Assembly: GCF_000711825.1 (NCBI RefSeq)
Contig: NZ_KL543982.1
Coordinates: 92,426-156,425 of the forward strand
Length of the DNA stretch: 64,000 nucleotides
Origin: [Clostridium] aminophilum DSM 10710
GTDB taxonomy: Bacteria > Bacillota > Clostridia > Lachnospirales > Lachnospiraceae
Reading direction: 5' to 3'
A program made the translations under genes and the position numbers. This document shows, piece after piece, positions 56,153-64,000 of the stretch; the first letter of the stretch is position 1; every line of letters begins with the position of its first letter. Below the pieces are notes generated by a model, which ran no database searches, had not been told where the DNA came from, and was given only the letters and a program-made list of their open reading frames with translations.

Positions 56153-57229
56153 TTACAGCACGTGAATATTGTCTGCTGTCACGCTGACAAATGCTTCATC
56201 TCCGACATTGTAGATCTTCTTATTCTTCGGATTGAATTCCGTAAGTTTTACCAGTGTATTGCCCACCATCACATGGTAGTTCTGATAGTGTCCCATGAAG
56301 GTGCTCAGAATCACCCTGCACGGAAGCTGTCCCTCGTCCGCCAGAGTTGCCGACTCCGGACGGATGACAAGGGTTGCGTCCGCACCGACGTCCAGATGAG
56401 CGGCATCCGCGACATCAACCGCGTGTCCCATCACATCCACCTTTCCGGCGCTGCCGTTTTTCGCGGTCAGCTTACCTTCCAGGAAGTTGGCCTCGCCGAT
56501 GAAGTCCGCGACAAATCTGTTCTTCGGATGATAATAGATCTCCTGCGGCGTTCCCATCTGGGAAACGATGCCCTTTTCCATGATAATGATCTGATCCGAG
56601 ATCGCCATCGCCTCAGACTGATCATGCGTGACGTAGACGGCCGTAATGCCTGCTTCCTGCTGAATCCGGCGAATCTCCGTGCGCATCGTCACGCGGAGTT
56701 TTGCGTCCAGATTGGACAGCGGCTCGTCAAAGAGCAGCACGCCCGGTTCCAGCACAAGCGCTCTCGCGAGGGCGACACGCTGCTGCTGTCCGCCGGAGAG
56801 CTGGTTCGTCATGCGGGATTCCATTCCCTCCAGTCCCACCAGCTTCAGGATGGCGGTGACCTTCTGCCGGATCGTCTCCTTATCCATCTTCCGAAGCTTC
56901 AAGCCGTAGGCGACATTGTCAAAAATGTTGTAGTGCGGAAGTAACGCATAAGACTGGAATACCATCGCCGTATCGCGCTTGTTGGGCGTGAGTTCGTTGA
57001 TCGGCTCGCCGCCGAGATAGATTTCGCCCTCATCCGGCGACTCAAACCCCGCAATCATGCGCAGAGTCGTGGTCTTTCCGCAGCCGGAGGGACCGAGCAG
57101 CGTCACGAAGGAACCCGGTTTGATCTCCAGATCGGTGTCATGCACGGCATAGAAATCCTTTCCGGTCTTGGGGTCCTGATAAATTTTGGAAATATGTTCG
57201 AGGCGAACGCCTTTTTTCTCTTTTGCCAT
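56153..57229 (-). CDS. ABC importer ATP-binding protein (cassette 2)
   Basis: A 358-residue ATPase of the PotA/FbpC type. Walker A GPSGCGKTTTL near residue 41, signature LSGGQQQRVALARAL, Walker B VLLFDEPLSNLD, H-loop VTHDQSE. The C-terminal ~110 residues form a TOBE-type domain. It lies 68 nt after the permease gene and is a paralogue of the cassette 1 ATPase (49691-50764). Location between pgm and manA supports phosphosugar-related uptake, but that is inference. Confidence 0.95.
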   Translation of the reverse strand: MAKEKKGVRLEHISKIYQDPKTGKDFYAVHDTDLEIKPGSFVTLLGPSGCGKTTTLRMIAGFESPDEGEIYLGGEPINELTPNKRDTAMVFQSYALLPHYNIFDNVAYGLKLRKMDKETIRQKVTAILKLVGLEGMESRMTNQLSGGQQQRVALARALVLEPGVLLFDEPLSNLDAKLRVTMRTEIRRIQQEAGITAVYVTHDQSEAMAISDQIIIMEKGIVSQMGTPQEIYYHPKNRFVADFIGEANFLEGKLTAKNGSAGKVDVMGHAVDVADAAHLDVGADATLVIRPESATLADEGQLPCRVILSTFMGHYQNYHVMVGNTLVKLTEFNPKNKKIYNVGDEAFVSVTADNIHVL

Positions 57230-57297
57230 AATTTCAGCTCCTTATATATCTCATCATTCATTTCGATCGTTTATTTCGATTCGTTCATTCCGACCGT

Positions 57298-59013
57298 TCA
57301 TTCCGCCTCTTCCATCCGGCGGCTTGTTCCGAAATACTTCATCACGAGATTCATCAGCAGAACCGCGCCGTAGGTGATGAGGATCAGAATGGTTGCAAAT
57401 GCGCACGCGATGCCGTATGCGCCCTTCTCCGCGAACTCATTGATCTGAACTGTGATCAGAAGGAATTGCGGAGTTACCAGCAGAATGATCGCACTGATCG
57501 CCGTGATGCTTCGAACGAACGAGGTGACAAGACCGGACAGGAAGCTGTCCTTGATCAGCGGAAGCGTTACCGTCATAAACACGGTGAAGCTGTCCGCGCC
57601 CATATCGTAGGCCGATTCCTCGATGCTCTTATCGATCTGCCGCAGCGCCGAGATTCCGCTTCGGGTACCGGTCGGAAGACTCCGGACGATAAAGACGATG
57701 ATCAGGATCGCGCCGGTGCCGTAGAGACTCTGCAACACGCCAGTGTGGAAGATACCGCCGGAAAATCCGCGGATATATCCGATACCGAGAACCGTTCCCG
57801 GAACCGCCATCGCCAGCATGGATACCGCCTCGATAAAGCCCTTCGCCTTAAAATTCCGCTTAACGACAAGATAGGAAATGATCATGGACAACAGCGCCGT
57901 GATCGGTGCGGATACAAAGGACAGAACGAAGGAATCCTTGAACGCCTTGAATCCCTTGTACTTTGAGAAGACCTGACCGAACCATTTCGTCGTCAGATGG
58001 AAATCATATCCCCAGGTCTTAAAGAGCGCTCCGAAGGGAACACAGATGTACATCATTACCACGAAGAGTGCCAGCGCCGAGCAGAGAATCGTCAGCGGAA
58101 GTGTTACACTCCGGTCCATAATGAGCATTCTCGCTCTGGAAGCCTTACCGGAGAGCGTCGCCGTACTCTTGGCCTCGAGGTAGTATTTCTGGACAATGAA
58201 CATCATCAGCGTGATGCACAGAAGAACCACCGCCATGGCGGATGCGCCCTCTTTATCGTAAGCGCCCGTGATCTGAAGATAAATGGTCGTCGCCAGCGTA
58301 TCGTAGGATCCGCCGATGATCATCGGGTTCGCAAAATCCGCGATGGACTCGATGAATGTGACGAGGAACGCATTTCCCAGACCCGGAAGAATGAGCGGCC
58401 AGGTCACGGTCGTGAACACCGTCCATCTCGTCGCGCCCATATCGCGGGCCGCCTCTTCGAGCGACGGGTCAATGTTCTTCAGAAGGCCCTTCAGCATCAT
58501 GTAGCAGACCGGGAAAAAGGTCAGCGTCTGCACCACAAAAATGCCCCAGAAGCCGTAGACGTTGTTGTCATAGATATGGAGTAAATATCTCGTGATAATG
58601 CCGGATTTGCCGAAAAGCATGATCATCGAGAGGGAAAGTACAAAGGGAGGAGACACGACCGGGAGCATGGATACCACCCGGAACAGTTTTTCGATCACTT
58701 TTGTCTTCAGCTTTACATAGACTTCGACGTAGGCGAAAAGAAGTCCCACAAGAGAAGACACAATGCCGACGAGAAATCCGACCTTCAGTGTATTTGTGAT
58801 CGCGGTGCGGAAATTCGACATTGCCATAACGCGCTGAAACGTATCCAGCGTAAATCCCTGTTTTTCGCTCACAAAACTGTCAACCAGAAGAATCGCAAGC
58901 GGATAGAGAATGAATAGGGTCAGAAATGCGATCAGAACGACGATCGTCGTCACCATGACCGGATCCGCCATCAGTTTTTTCCGATCCAGCTCGGCACTTT
59001 TTGATTTTGCCAT
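57298..59013 (-). CDS. ABC importer permease, fused dimer (cassette 2)
   Basis: A 571-residue membrane protein with two permease domains in series. EAA loops are LEEAARDMGATRWTVFTTVTWPLILPG near residue 185 and IEESAYDMGADSFTVFMTVTLPLIKDS near 470. It resembles AfuB/FbpB permeases. It is shorter than the cassette 1 permease, mainly because it lacks that protein's long tail and linker. A hairpin at 59114-59150 lies between this gene and the binding-protein gene. Confidence 0.94.
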   Translation of the reverse strand: MAKSKSAELDRKKLMADPVMVTTIVVLIAFLTLFILYPLAILLVDSFVSEKQGFTLDTFQRVMAMSNFRTAITNTLKVGFLVGIVSSLVGLLFAYVEVYVKLKTKVIEKLFRVVSMLPVVSPPFVLSLSMIMLFGKSGIITRYLLHIYDNNVYGFWGIFVVQTLTFFPVCYMMLKGLLKNIDPSLEEAARDMGATRWTVFTTVTWPLILPGLGNAFLVTFIESIADFANPMIIGGSYDTLATTIYLQITGAYDKEGASAMAVVLLCITLMMFIVQKYYLEAKSTATLSGKASRARMLIMDRSVTLPLTILCSALALFVVMMYICVPFGALFKTWGYDFHLTTKWFGQVFSKYKGFKAFKDSFVLSFVSAPITALLSMIISYLVVKRNFKAKGFIEAVSMLAMAVPGTVLGIGYIRGFSGGIFHTGVLQSLYGTGAILIIVFIVRSLPTGTRSGISALRQIDKSIEESAYDMGADSFTVFMTVTLPLIKDSFLSGLVTSFVRSITAISAIILLVTPQFLLITVQINEFAEKGAYGIACAFATILILITYGAVLLMNLVMKYFGTSRRMEEAE

Positions 59014-59113
59014 AACGTTTTACCATCTTTCCGTCATAGCTTTTTTCAAAAATAGCCGGGCAAGGGGAGCCTCCCTCCTCTCGTCCGGCCATATTTGCAG
59101 CTGTGACTATGCT

Positions 59114-59150
59114 TTCCCGCCGGAAACGGATGCTACGGTCCGGCCGGGAA
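59114..59150 (-). terminator. Attenuator-like hairpin between binding protein and permease
   Basis: TTCCCGGCCGGA / TTCCGGCGGGAA arms (one bulge) about 30 nt after the binding-protein stop. No U-tract follows, so it may stabilise the upstream mRNA instead of ending it. Confidence 0.5.
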
Positions 59151-59179
59151 TTCACATTTGAAAGTATTTACTTCCAGAC

Positions 59180-60358
59180 TTACTCTGTCTTGAAACGGTC
59201 ATCAGCAGCACTGCCGAGTGCGTTCATCACGTCCTCAACATACTTCTTGGTGTTGTTCTTCGCATCCTCGAAGTCATACTTCATAACATTATCCGGATCA
59301 AGGCCGAACTCAGATGCCTGCTCCGGCTGCTTTGCGTTGTCAATGACAAGGAACTGATAAGAACCATTCTGTGCTGCCAGCTCTACACACTCCGGGCTGA
59401 GGGCATACTCAACCCACAGTTTTGCCGCGTTCGGATGCTTTGCGCCCTTGAAGATGGCAGTCGCGCCAACCTCGAAGGATGTGCCGGACTCCGGAATGAT
59501 CAGATCCACATTGCCGTATCCGTTGTCCACGATCTGGGTGATACCGTCATGCAGGAAGCCGATGCCGACTACGCACTCACCGGTGCCGACATTCTTGGAC
59601 GGGCCGGAACCGGACTTGGTGTAAACCTGAACGTTCTTGTCCAGATCTGTCAGATACTTGATACCGTCATCATGGCCGTACTTCTGGATCATCGTGTTGA
59701 CAACCAGCTTTGCGGTTCCTGCTGTGTTGTAGTTGGAAAGCCAGATCAGCCCCTGATACTTCGGATCGAGAAGATCCTTCCAGTCCTTCGGTTCCTCAAT
59801 GTTCTTGCGCGCAAGCTCATCCTTGTTCACCATGAATCCAAGGATACCCTTGTAGATACCGAACCACTGGTTGTCCGGATCCTTATACTGCGCATCGATC
59901 AGGTGCTTTGCATTCTTTGCGTCGTAAGCCTCAAGAAGACCTTCCTTTGCCGCTACGTTATACGGATCGGTCGTACCGCCAAACCATACATCGCCGGACG
60001 GATTGCCCTTCTCTTCCTCGATCTTGGACTGAACTTCACCGGTGGACAGTCTCTGATACTGAACATCGATGCCGTAGAGCTCTTTGAAGTGATCGGAAGC
60101 GGCTGCCAGATAGTCCTCTTCGCAGGAACCGTATACAACCAGCGTTCCCTCTTCCTTCGCTGCCTTAATCAGCTCCGGATCGATCTCCTCAGACTCTGCC
60201 GCTTTGGACTCCCCGGCTGCCGCCGTGGTCTCCTCTGCCTTGGACTCTGCCGCCGCAGAAGAAGCTGCCGCTGTTGTGGAAGCCGCGCCGGAACCGCCGC
60301 ATGCCGCGAGAGATGCAAGCATTGCGCCTGTCAGAACAAGTGATACTGTTTTTTTCAT
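59180..60358 (-). CDS. ABC importer solute-binding lipoprotein (cassette 2)
   Basis: A 392-residue extracellular binding protein. Its lipobox is SLAACGGSGA (Cys at about 20), and a Thr/Ala/Glu-rich linker runs to about residue 60. The binding fold begins EEGTLVVYGSCEEDYLAAASDHF and resembles AfuA/FbpA members (SGDVWFGGTTDPYNVAAKEGLLEAYD). AfuA of Actinobacillus binds hexose phosphates although first annotated as iron-binding. No iron-coordinating tyrosine pair could be assigned by eye. GGGAGG lies upstream. First gene of cassette 2. Confidence 0.92.
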   Translation of the reverse strand: MKKTVSLVLTGAMLASLAACGGSGAASTTAAASSAAAESKAEETTAAAGESKAAESEEIDPELIKAAKEEGTLVVYGSCEEDYLAAASDHFKELYGIDVQYQRLSTGEVQSKIEEEKGNPSGDVWFGGTTDPYNVAAKEGLLEAYDAKNAKHLIDAQYKDPDNQWFGIYKGILGFMVNKDELARKNIEEPKDWKDLLDPKYQGLIWLSNYNTAGTAKLVVNTMIQKYGHDDGIKYLTDLDKNVQVYTKSGSGPSKNVGTGECVVGIGFLHDGITQIVDNGYGNVDLIIPESGTSFEVGATAIFKGAKHPNAAKLWVEYALSPECVELAAQNGSYQFLVIDNAKQPEQASEFGLDPDNVMKYDFEDAKNNTKKYVEDVMNALGSAADDRFKTE

Positions 60359-60404
60359 GTGTGATTACCTCCCTGTTTGAATCATCATGAATCTTACCGT
60401 ACTC

Positions 60405-60428
60405 ATTGTAATCCATTGTTTTTACAAT
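60405..60428 (-). promoter_or_regulatory. Inverted repeat in the cassette 2 promoter region
   Basis: ATTGTAA (60405-60411) and TTACAAT (60422-60428), spacer 10, are about 50 nt before the binding-protein start. TTACAAT on the minus strand overlaps a possible -10 box (TACAAT), so a repressor bound here could block transcription. Confidence 0.4.
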
Positions 60429-60525
60429 TGCATCAGAAAATCCTGTTCTTTATATGACTTTTATGACATATTTCACAAATCATCATTTCCTTGTCTGCGA
60501 AACCGGCCCACTCAGAGCACAAAAA

Positions 60526-60578
60526 TGCACAGACCACATTCCATAATTTATCATCTTCTCATGGAATATGTCTGTGCA
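60526..60578 (-). terminator. Terminator of the phosphoglucomutase operon
   Basis: An imperfect 17-bp stem from GCACAGAC and ATTCCAT on one side to ATGGAAT and GTCTGTGC on the other, followed on the minus strand by ATTTTTGTG. It stops transcripts from pgm before cassette 2. Confidence 0.75.
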
Positions 60579-60610
60579 CTTTCTACGTTTTAGTCCCCTA
60601 TGTTCTTTTC

Positions 60611-60784
60611 CTCGCACGGCCTTACCCGCCCAGGATCTTATCCACTTACTGTCTTACCATCCCGCTGGCTTTTCATCTCGCGGTCTTTTCCGCTCTCGAT
60701 CTTACCCGCTCACGATCTTACCCGCTCACGGCCTTACCCACACATGACCTTACCTGCCCACGTTTTTCCGCTCACGGTTTGATC
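60611..60784. repeat. 16-bp minisatellite overlapping the 3' end of the phosphoglucomutase gene
   Basis: Eleven near-consecutive units, ten of 16 bp and one of 14 bp, close to CGCTCACGATCTTACC (units start at 60611, 60627, 60643, 60659, 60675, 60691, 60707, 60723, 60739, 60755 and 60769). The last units lie inside the coding sequence and encode its final residues (SNRERKNVGR). The array fills the gap between the stop codon and the terminator. Confidence 0.85.
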
Positions 60785-62660
60785 CTCTTCCGTTTTTTAC
60801 AATATCCTCGACATCGCGGACAATGTCCGCCTCGGTCCTCTCCGCTTCCGCCCTTGTGTCTGCCGTCACGGAAATGTAAACCTTCAGTTTCGGCTCGGTT
60901 CCCGACGGCCGGATCACAAGGCTTGTGGAATCTTCCAGCAGAAACTTCAAAACGTCTGACTTTGGCAAACCGTCGATTCCGCGGCGGTAATCCAGAACCG
61001 ACAGAATCCTTTTCCCGCCAAAGCGCCGCTCCGATGCAGGCAGTTTCCAGGCGTTTTGCTCCTCACCTGTTTCCGCCTTGCCATTTCGAAAGCTTCGCAT
61101 GATCTCCTGCATGATTCCAAATCCCGCTTCTCCCTCAAACGCATAAGAATGCAGCGTATTTCTGCAATATCCGTATCGTTGATAGATCTCGCCGAGTTTT
61201 TCCGGAAGGGAAATGCCGCGCGTCTTATAAAAGCAGAACATCTCGCAGATCAGAAATGCCGCGTCAACCGCGTCCTTATCGCGGACATAAGTCCCGGACA
61301 GATACCCGTAGGACTCCTCAAAACCGAAAATATAATCCTCCGCCCGGCCTTCCCGTTCCAATCGGCCGATGGTCTCTCCCACATATTTGAAGCCGGTCAG
61401 AACATTGACCGTCTCTACTCCGTAATCTTCCGCAATCTTCTCCGCCAGATCCATCGTCACGATCGTCTTCACCATCACCGGATGTGCCGGCATCCGCCCA
61501 TGTTTTTTCCGCTGGCTGCAGAGATAATCGAGCAGAAGAAGTCCCGTCTCATTGCCGGAAAGGAGGACATATTCGTTATTCTCCGGTTCTTTCACCGCAA
61601 TTCCGACGCGGTCGCAGTCCGGATCCGTCGCAAGAAGAAGATCCGCTCCGTTCATCTCGGCATATTGGATCCCAAGCGCCATCGCCTCCCGGATCTCCGG
61701 ATTCGGATACGGACATGTCGGAAAATGCCCGTCTGGCATCTCCTGTTCTCTCACTACCGTAACATTTGTATACCCCGTCTCCCGCAGAATCCGGGTTACC
61801 GGAATCCGACCGGTACCGTTGAGCGGCGAATAGACGATCGAGACATTCCGATCGATCTCCTCGCCGAAGAGAACCGACTCTTTCCGGACAGTCTCCAGAA
61901 ATGCGGCCAGCACCTCTTCACCGATATACCGTATCTTTCCGTCCCGGTCCGCCTCCTCAAATCCCGGAGCAGACAACAGATCCCCCGACCCTGACAAAAG
62001 ATCATCCGCACCTTTCAACAGATCGTCCTCACCTGACATCAGATCATCCGCCTCTGCCTTCTGCTCCTCACCTTCCGTTTTGCGTTCCTCCGCATCTCCG
62101 TAGAAGCGGACATCCTCAAACACATTCCGCTTTTGGATCTCTCCGTAGATTTCTTCTGCCGCATCCTGTGTAATCTGGCAACCGTCCTCCCCGTATACCT
62201 TATATCCATTGTACTTCGACGGATTATGACTCGCCGTGATCATGACGCCCGCCTTTTTCCCGAGATAGCGAACCGCAAAGGAAACCGTCGGAACCGGATT
62301 CAGCCGGTCCCAGAGCGATACCTCCACGCCCCTCGCGGCAAATACCGAAGCCGCCGTCTTTGCAAATAATTCCGACTTGATCCGGGAGTCGTACCCGATC
62401 ACGACACTAGCGTCTTTTCCGTAACGGCGGAGAAGGTACTCCGCAAGCCCGGCACTTGCCCGTGCGACCGTATAAATGTTCATGCGGTTGGTGCCCGCGC
62501 CGATCACGCCGCGAAGACCTCCCGTTCCGAATTCCAGATCACAGTAAAATGCGTCACGGATTTTTTCCGGATCCGCTTTCATCGCCGCCAGTTCGATCAA
62601 AAGATCCGGATCCCGGTCTGCCTGCGCGCACCACTTCTCATAGATTTCTTTTGTTTCCAT
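60750..62660 (-). CDS. Phosphoglucomutase/phosphomannomutase with repeat insertion
   Basis: Interconverts glucose-1-P and glucose-6-P (or the mannose forms). The four family motifs are present: catalytic Ser144 in TASHNPSKYNGYKV, metal site DPDCDRVG, sugar-binding GFEESYGY, and phosphate-binding RPSGTEPKLKVYI. The 636 residues exceed the usual 570-580. The excess is mostly residues 188-240, an acidic insert with four DDLLSG-type repeats at 205-233. The last ~11 residues come from the minisatellite. GGAGAG precedes the ATG. Downstream of a sugar nucleotidyltransferase gene. Confidence 0.94.
   Translation of the reverse strand: METKEIYEKWCAQADRDPDLLIELAAMKADPEKIRDAFYCDLEFGTGGLRGVIGAGTNRMNIYTVARASAGLAEYLLRRYGKDASVVIGYDSRIKSELFAKTAASVFAARGVEVSLWDRLNPVPTVSFAVRYLGKKAGVMITASHNPSKYNGYKVYGEDGCQITQDAAEEIYGEIQKRNVFEDVRFYGDAEERKTEGEEQKAEADDLMSGEDDLLKGADDLLSGSGDLLSAPGFEEADRDGKIRYIGEEVLAAFLETVRKESVLFGEEIDRNVSIVYSPLNGTGRIPVTRILRETGYTNVTVVREQEMPDGHFPTCPYPNPEIREAMALGIQYAEMNGADLLLATDPDCDRVGIAVKEPENNEYVLLSGNETGLLLLDYLCSQRKKHGRMPAHPVMVKTIVTMDLAEKIAEDYGVETVNVLTGFKYVGETIGRLEREGRAEDYIFGFEESYGYLSGTYVRDKDAVDAAFLICEMFCFYKTRGISLPEKLGEIYQRYGYCRNTLHSYAFEGEAGFGIMQEIMRSFRNGKAETGEEQNAWKLPASERRFGGKRILSVLDYRRGIDGLPKSDVLKFLLEDSTSLVIRPSGTEPKLKVYISVTADTRAEAERTEADIVRDVEDIVKNGRGSNRERKNVGR
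61962..62048 (-). repeat. In-frame 21-24-bp tandem repeats in the phosphoglucomutase gene
   Basis: Four units encode DDLMSGE, DDLLKGA, DDLLSGSG and DLLSAPG. On the plus strand each contains a CAGATC- or AAGATC-type core. Confidence 0.75.
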
Positions 62661-62679
62661 CTTCTCTCCAAACGCCGGA

Positions 62680-62707
62680 AGCAGTCCGCCGGCACCGGCA
62701 GACTGCT
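62680..62707 (-). other. Hairpin in the leader of the phosphoglucomutase gene
   Basis: AGCAGTCCGCCGG / CCGGCAGACTGCT (12 of 13 pairs) with a 2-nt loop, 20 nt before the start codon. There is no U-tract. It could slow read-through from the nucleotidyltransferase gene or protect mRNA. Confidence 0.45.
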
Positions 62708-62777
62708 CCCCAAAACATGAATCTTATGATATGATTTCCTTCTTCTCCAAAACAGCCGACCTTTCCCAATGTCCTCC

Positions 62778-62813
62778 CCGGATGCATAACCGGATGCATG
62801 ACCGGATGCAGCT
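62778..62813. repeat. 12-bp tandem repeat, three units
   Basis: CCGGATGCATAA, CCGGATGCATGA and CCGGATGCAGCT follow one another just downstream of the nucleotidyltransferase stop codon. Confidence 0.7.
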
Positions 62814-62823
62814 TCCGGTCCGA

Positions 62824-63756
62824 TCATTTCAGATCCTCAAACAGATTCTCATGGTATACGCCGTCCGCAATCAGCTTCCGGAACGCCTCCACAACAACCT
62901 GCTGATCCTCCTTGTAGGTCACACCGAACCATTTGTCCTTCGTCTCCAGCACCTTGACCGAAACCGCCTTCTTCTTCAGAAGATCGCCGATATGGATCGG
63001 AATCAGATACTCTGCCTTCAGCGGATCGCTCTTTCCGGCCGCAATATCTTCCCAGAACGCCTTGTATCCTTTTTCGAGAATTTCAAAATACTCCGGCGTA
63101 AAGCCCCAGAAATTCATGGACACATGCGATTTCACGTCGAGCTTTTTGCCGTCCGCTTCCGCTCCGTCCGCCGTCTTGAGAATGTCATGTGTCTCCACAA
63201 CCTCCGTCAGATTACCGGCTTCATCGACCTTGCAGAGACCTCTGGTAACGCTCCCGTGATCGCTGAGAGTGTTGCCGAGAATGAATCCCGCCATGCAGAA
63301 ATCCGTCGGCCTGGACGGATCATAGTTCACCAGGAAATCGTGAACTGCCTGAAATGCTCCCTTTCCATAATAGTCGTCCGCATTGATCACGCAGAACGGC
63401 TCATGAACCATGGCTCTGCAGGAAAGAACCGCCAGTCCGGTCCCCCACGGTTTGGTTCTGCCCTCCGGAATCTCATATCCCATCGGAATATTCTCCAGCA
63501 TCTGGAATGCATAATCCACTTCCACGCCGGACTCACGGCAGATCTTTTCAATGCGGTTTCCGATCACTTCCATAAAGTCTTCCTCGATATCCGGTCGAAT
63601 AATAAAAATGATCTTGTTAAATCCCGCCTGAATGGCATCATGAATGGAATAGTCCATAATGATCTCACCGTTCGGTCCGACCGGTGAAAGCTGTTTGACT
63701 CCTCCGCCGAATCGGGAACCGATTCCGGCTGCCATAATCACTAATGCTGTTTTCAT
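62824..63756 (-). CDS. Sugar nucleotidyltransferase (NDP-sugar pyrophosphorylase-like)
   Basis: A 310-residue enzyme of the GT-A nucleotidyltransferase fold. The N-terminal MAAGIGSRFGGGVKQLSPVGPNGEIIMDYSI includes the nucleotide-binding Gly-rich loop and Lys. FCVINADDYYGK has the metal-binding aspartate, and a long C-terminal domain carries PIHIGDLLKKK. It probably makes an activated sugar from a sugar-1-phosphate, but which one is unclear. Start set at the ATG at 63756 behind GGGAGAG; upstream in-frame codons overlap the galE end. It links galE and the phosphoglucomutase, which would supply glucose-1-P. Confidence 0.85.
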   Translation of the reverse strand: MKTALVIMAAGIGSRFGGGVKQLSPVGPNGEIIMDYSIHDAIQAGFNKIIFIIRPDIEEDFMEVIGNRIEKICRESGVEVDYAFQMLENIPMGYEIPEGRTKPWGTGLAVLSCRAMVHEPFCVINADDYYGKGAFQAVHDFLVNYDPSRPTDFCMAGFILGNTLSDHGSVTRGLCKVDEAGNLTEVVETHDILKTADGAEADGKKLDVKSHVSMNFWGFTPEYFEILEKGYKAFWEDIAAGKSDPLKAEYLIPIHIGDLLKKKAVSVKVLETKDKWFGVTYKEDQQVVVEAFRKLIADGVYHENLFEDLK

Positions 63757-63800
63757 AATCTCTACTCTCCCATACCCATTTTTATCGATTATACCACCGT

Positions 63801-64000
63801 TTACTGCTCTTTTTCCGGCCGGTATCCCATCGGATTCTGCTTCTGCCAGTTCCAGGTATCCCGGCACATATCCTCAAGATTTCTGGTCGTCTTCCATCCA
63901 AGGATCTCCAGAGCCTTATCCGCATTCGCATAACATTCCGCCAGATCCCCCGCCCTTCTCGGTCCGATCTCATACGGCACCTTCACACCGGTGCTCTCCT
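63801..64000 (-). CDS. galE: UDP-glucose 4-epimerase, C-terminal part (cut by the window edge)
   Basis: Only the last ~65 residues lie in the window. The end (GPRRAGDLAECYANADKALEILGWK, then a region ending NPMGYRPEKEQ) is the conserved C-terminus of GalE, which interconverts UDP-glucose and UDP-galactose. The start lies beyond position 64000. UDP-galactose from GalE is the substrate of the Glf enzyme encoded at 39622-40779, so the two could work in series. Confidence 0.92.
   Translation of the reverse strand, partial: ESTGVKVPYEIGPRRAGDLAECYANADKALEILGWKTTRNLEDMCRDTWNWQKQNPMGYRPEKEQ

Noticed and set aside
60611-60784. CRISPR-like array
   Set aside because: The 16-bp units follow one another without unique spacers, so it is a minisatellite and no cas gene is near.
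63801-64000. Truncated galE pseudogene
   Set aside because: The reading frame is open to the window edge, so truncation is due only to the window boundary.

Overview
The window looks like chromosomal DNA from a Gram-positive anaerobe of the Clostridia, most likely a Lachnospiraceae-type bacterium of moderately high GC. The basis is the gene content (YfhO, V-type ATPase, NSS and AGCS sodium symporters, WY-repeat wall-binding proteins, lipoprotein-type solute-binding proteins, FliB) and strong AGGAGG-type ribosome binding sites before most genes. The species assignment is inference. No rRNA, tRNA, CRISPR array, prophage or insertion sequence was seen.

Layout. 179-5786 (minus): yfhO-apt-rel, envelope glycosylation plus purine salvage and (p)ppGpp control. 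6200-7489 (minus): PLP aminotransferase. 7787-12867 (plus): zinc-ribbon membrane protein and an ABC exporter whose two permease halves are fused. 12993-17180: MATE transporter, FliB-type lysine methylase and a membrane diguanylate cyclase with an attenuator-like leader. 17338-26166 (minus): complete nine-gene V-type ATPase operon (G/H-I-K-E-C-F-A-B-D) whose proteolipid carries sodium-binding residues. 26883-29777: NSS symporter (plus) and AGCS alanine/glycine symporter (minus), the latter behind a tandem glycine riboswitch. 30542-33473 (plus): MATE protein fused to an RsbW-like ATPase domain, then purC. 33637-40779 (minus): surface-polysaccharide run (glf, lipid kinase, O-antigen ligase-like protein, GHMP sugar kinase, lipoprotein, zinc-ribbon protein). 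41424-43919 (plus): two paralogous secreted wall-binding proteins. 44039-52761 (plus): a sensing and uptake cassette made of a solute-binding lipoprotein, sensor kinase and AraC-type response regulator (like HptA-HptS-HptR), followed by a separately promoted ABC importer. 52973-64000 (minus): galE (cut by the window edge), nucleotidyltransferase, phosphoglucomutase, a second ABC importer of the same family, manA, acyltransferase and HAD hydrolase.

How the parts fit. A sodium-pumping V-ATPase next to two sodium-driven amino-acid symporters suggests a sodium circuit. Two FbpABC/AfuABC-type importers, one under an HptARS-like system and one between phosphosugar enzymes, suggest uptake of phosphorylated sugars or similar anions; substrates are inferred. 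The glf, galE, pgm and manA enzymes would feed envelope polysaccharide.

The second theme is repeats: dispersed hairpin elements, a tandem hairpin pair with compensatory base changes, a 16-bp minisatellite at the end of the phosphoglucomutase gene, and in-frame short tandem repeats inside three genes.
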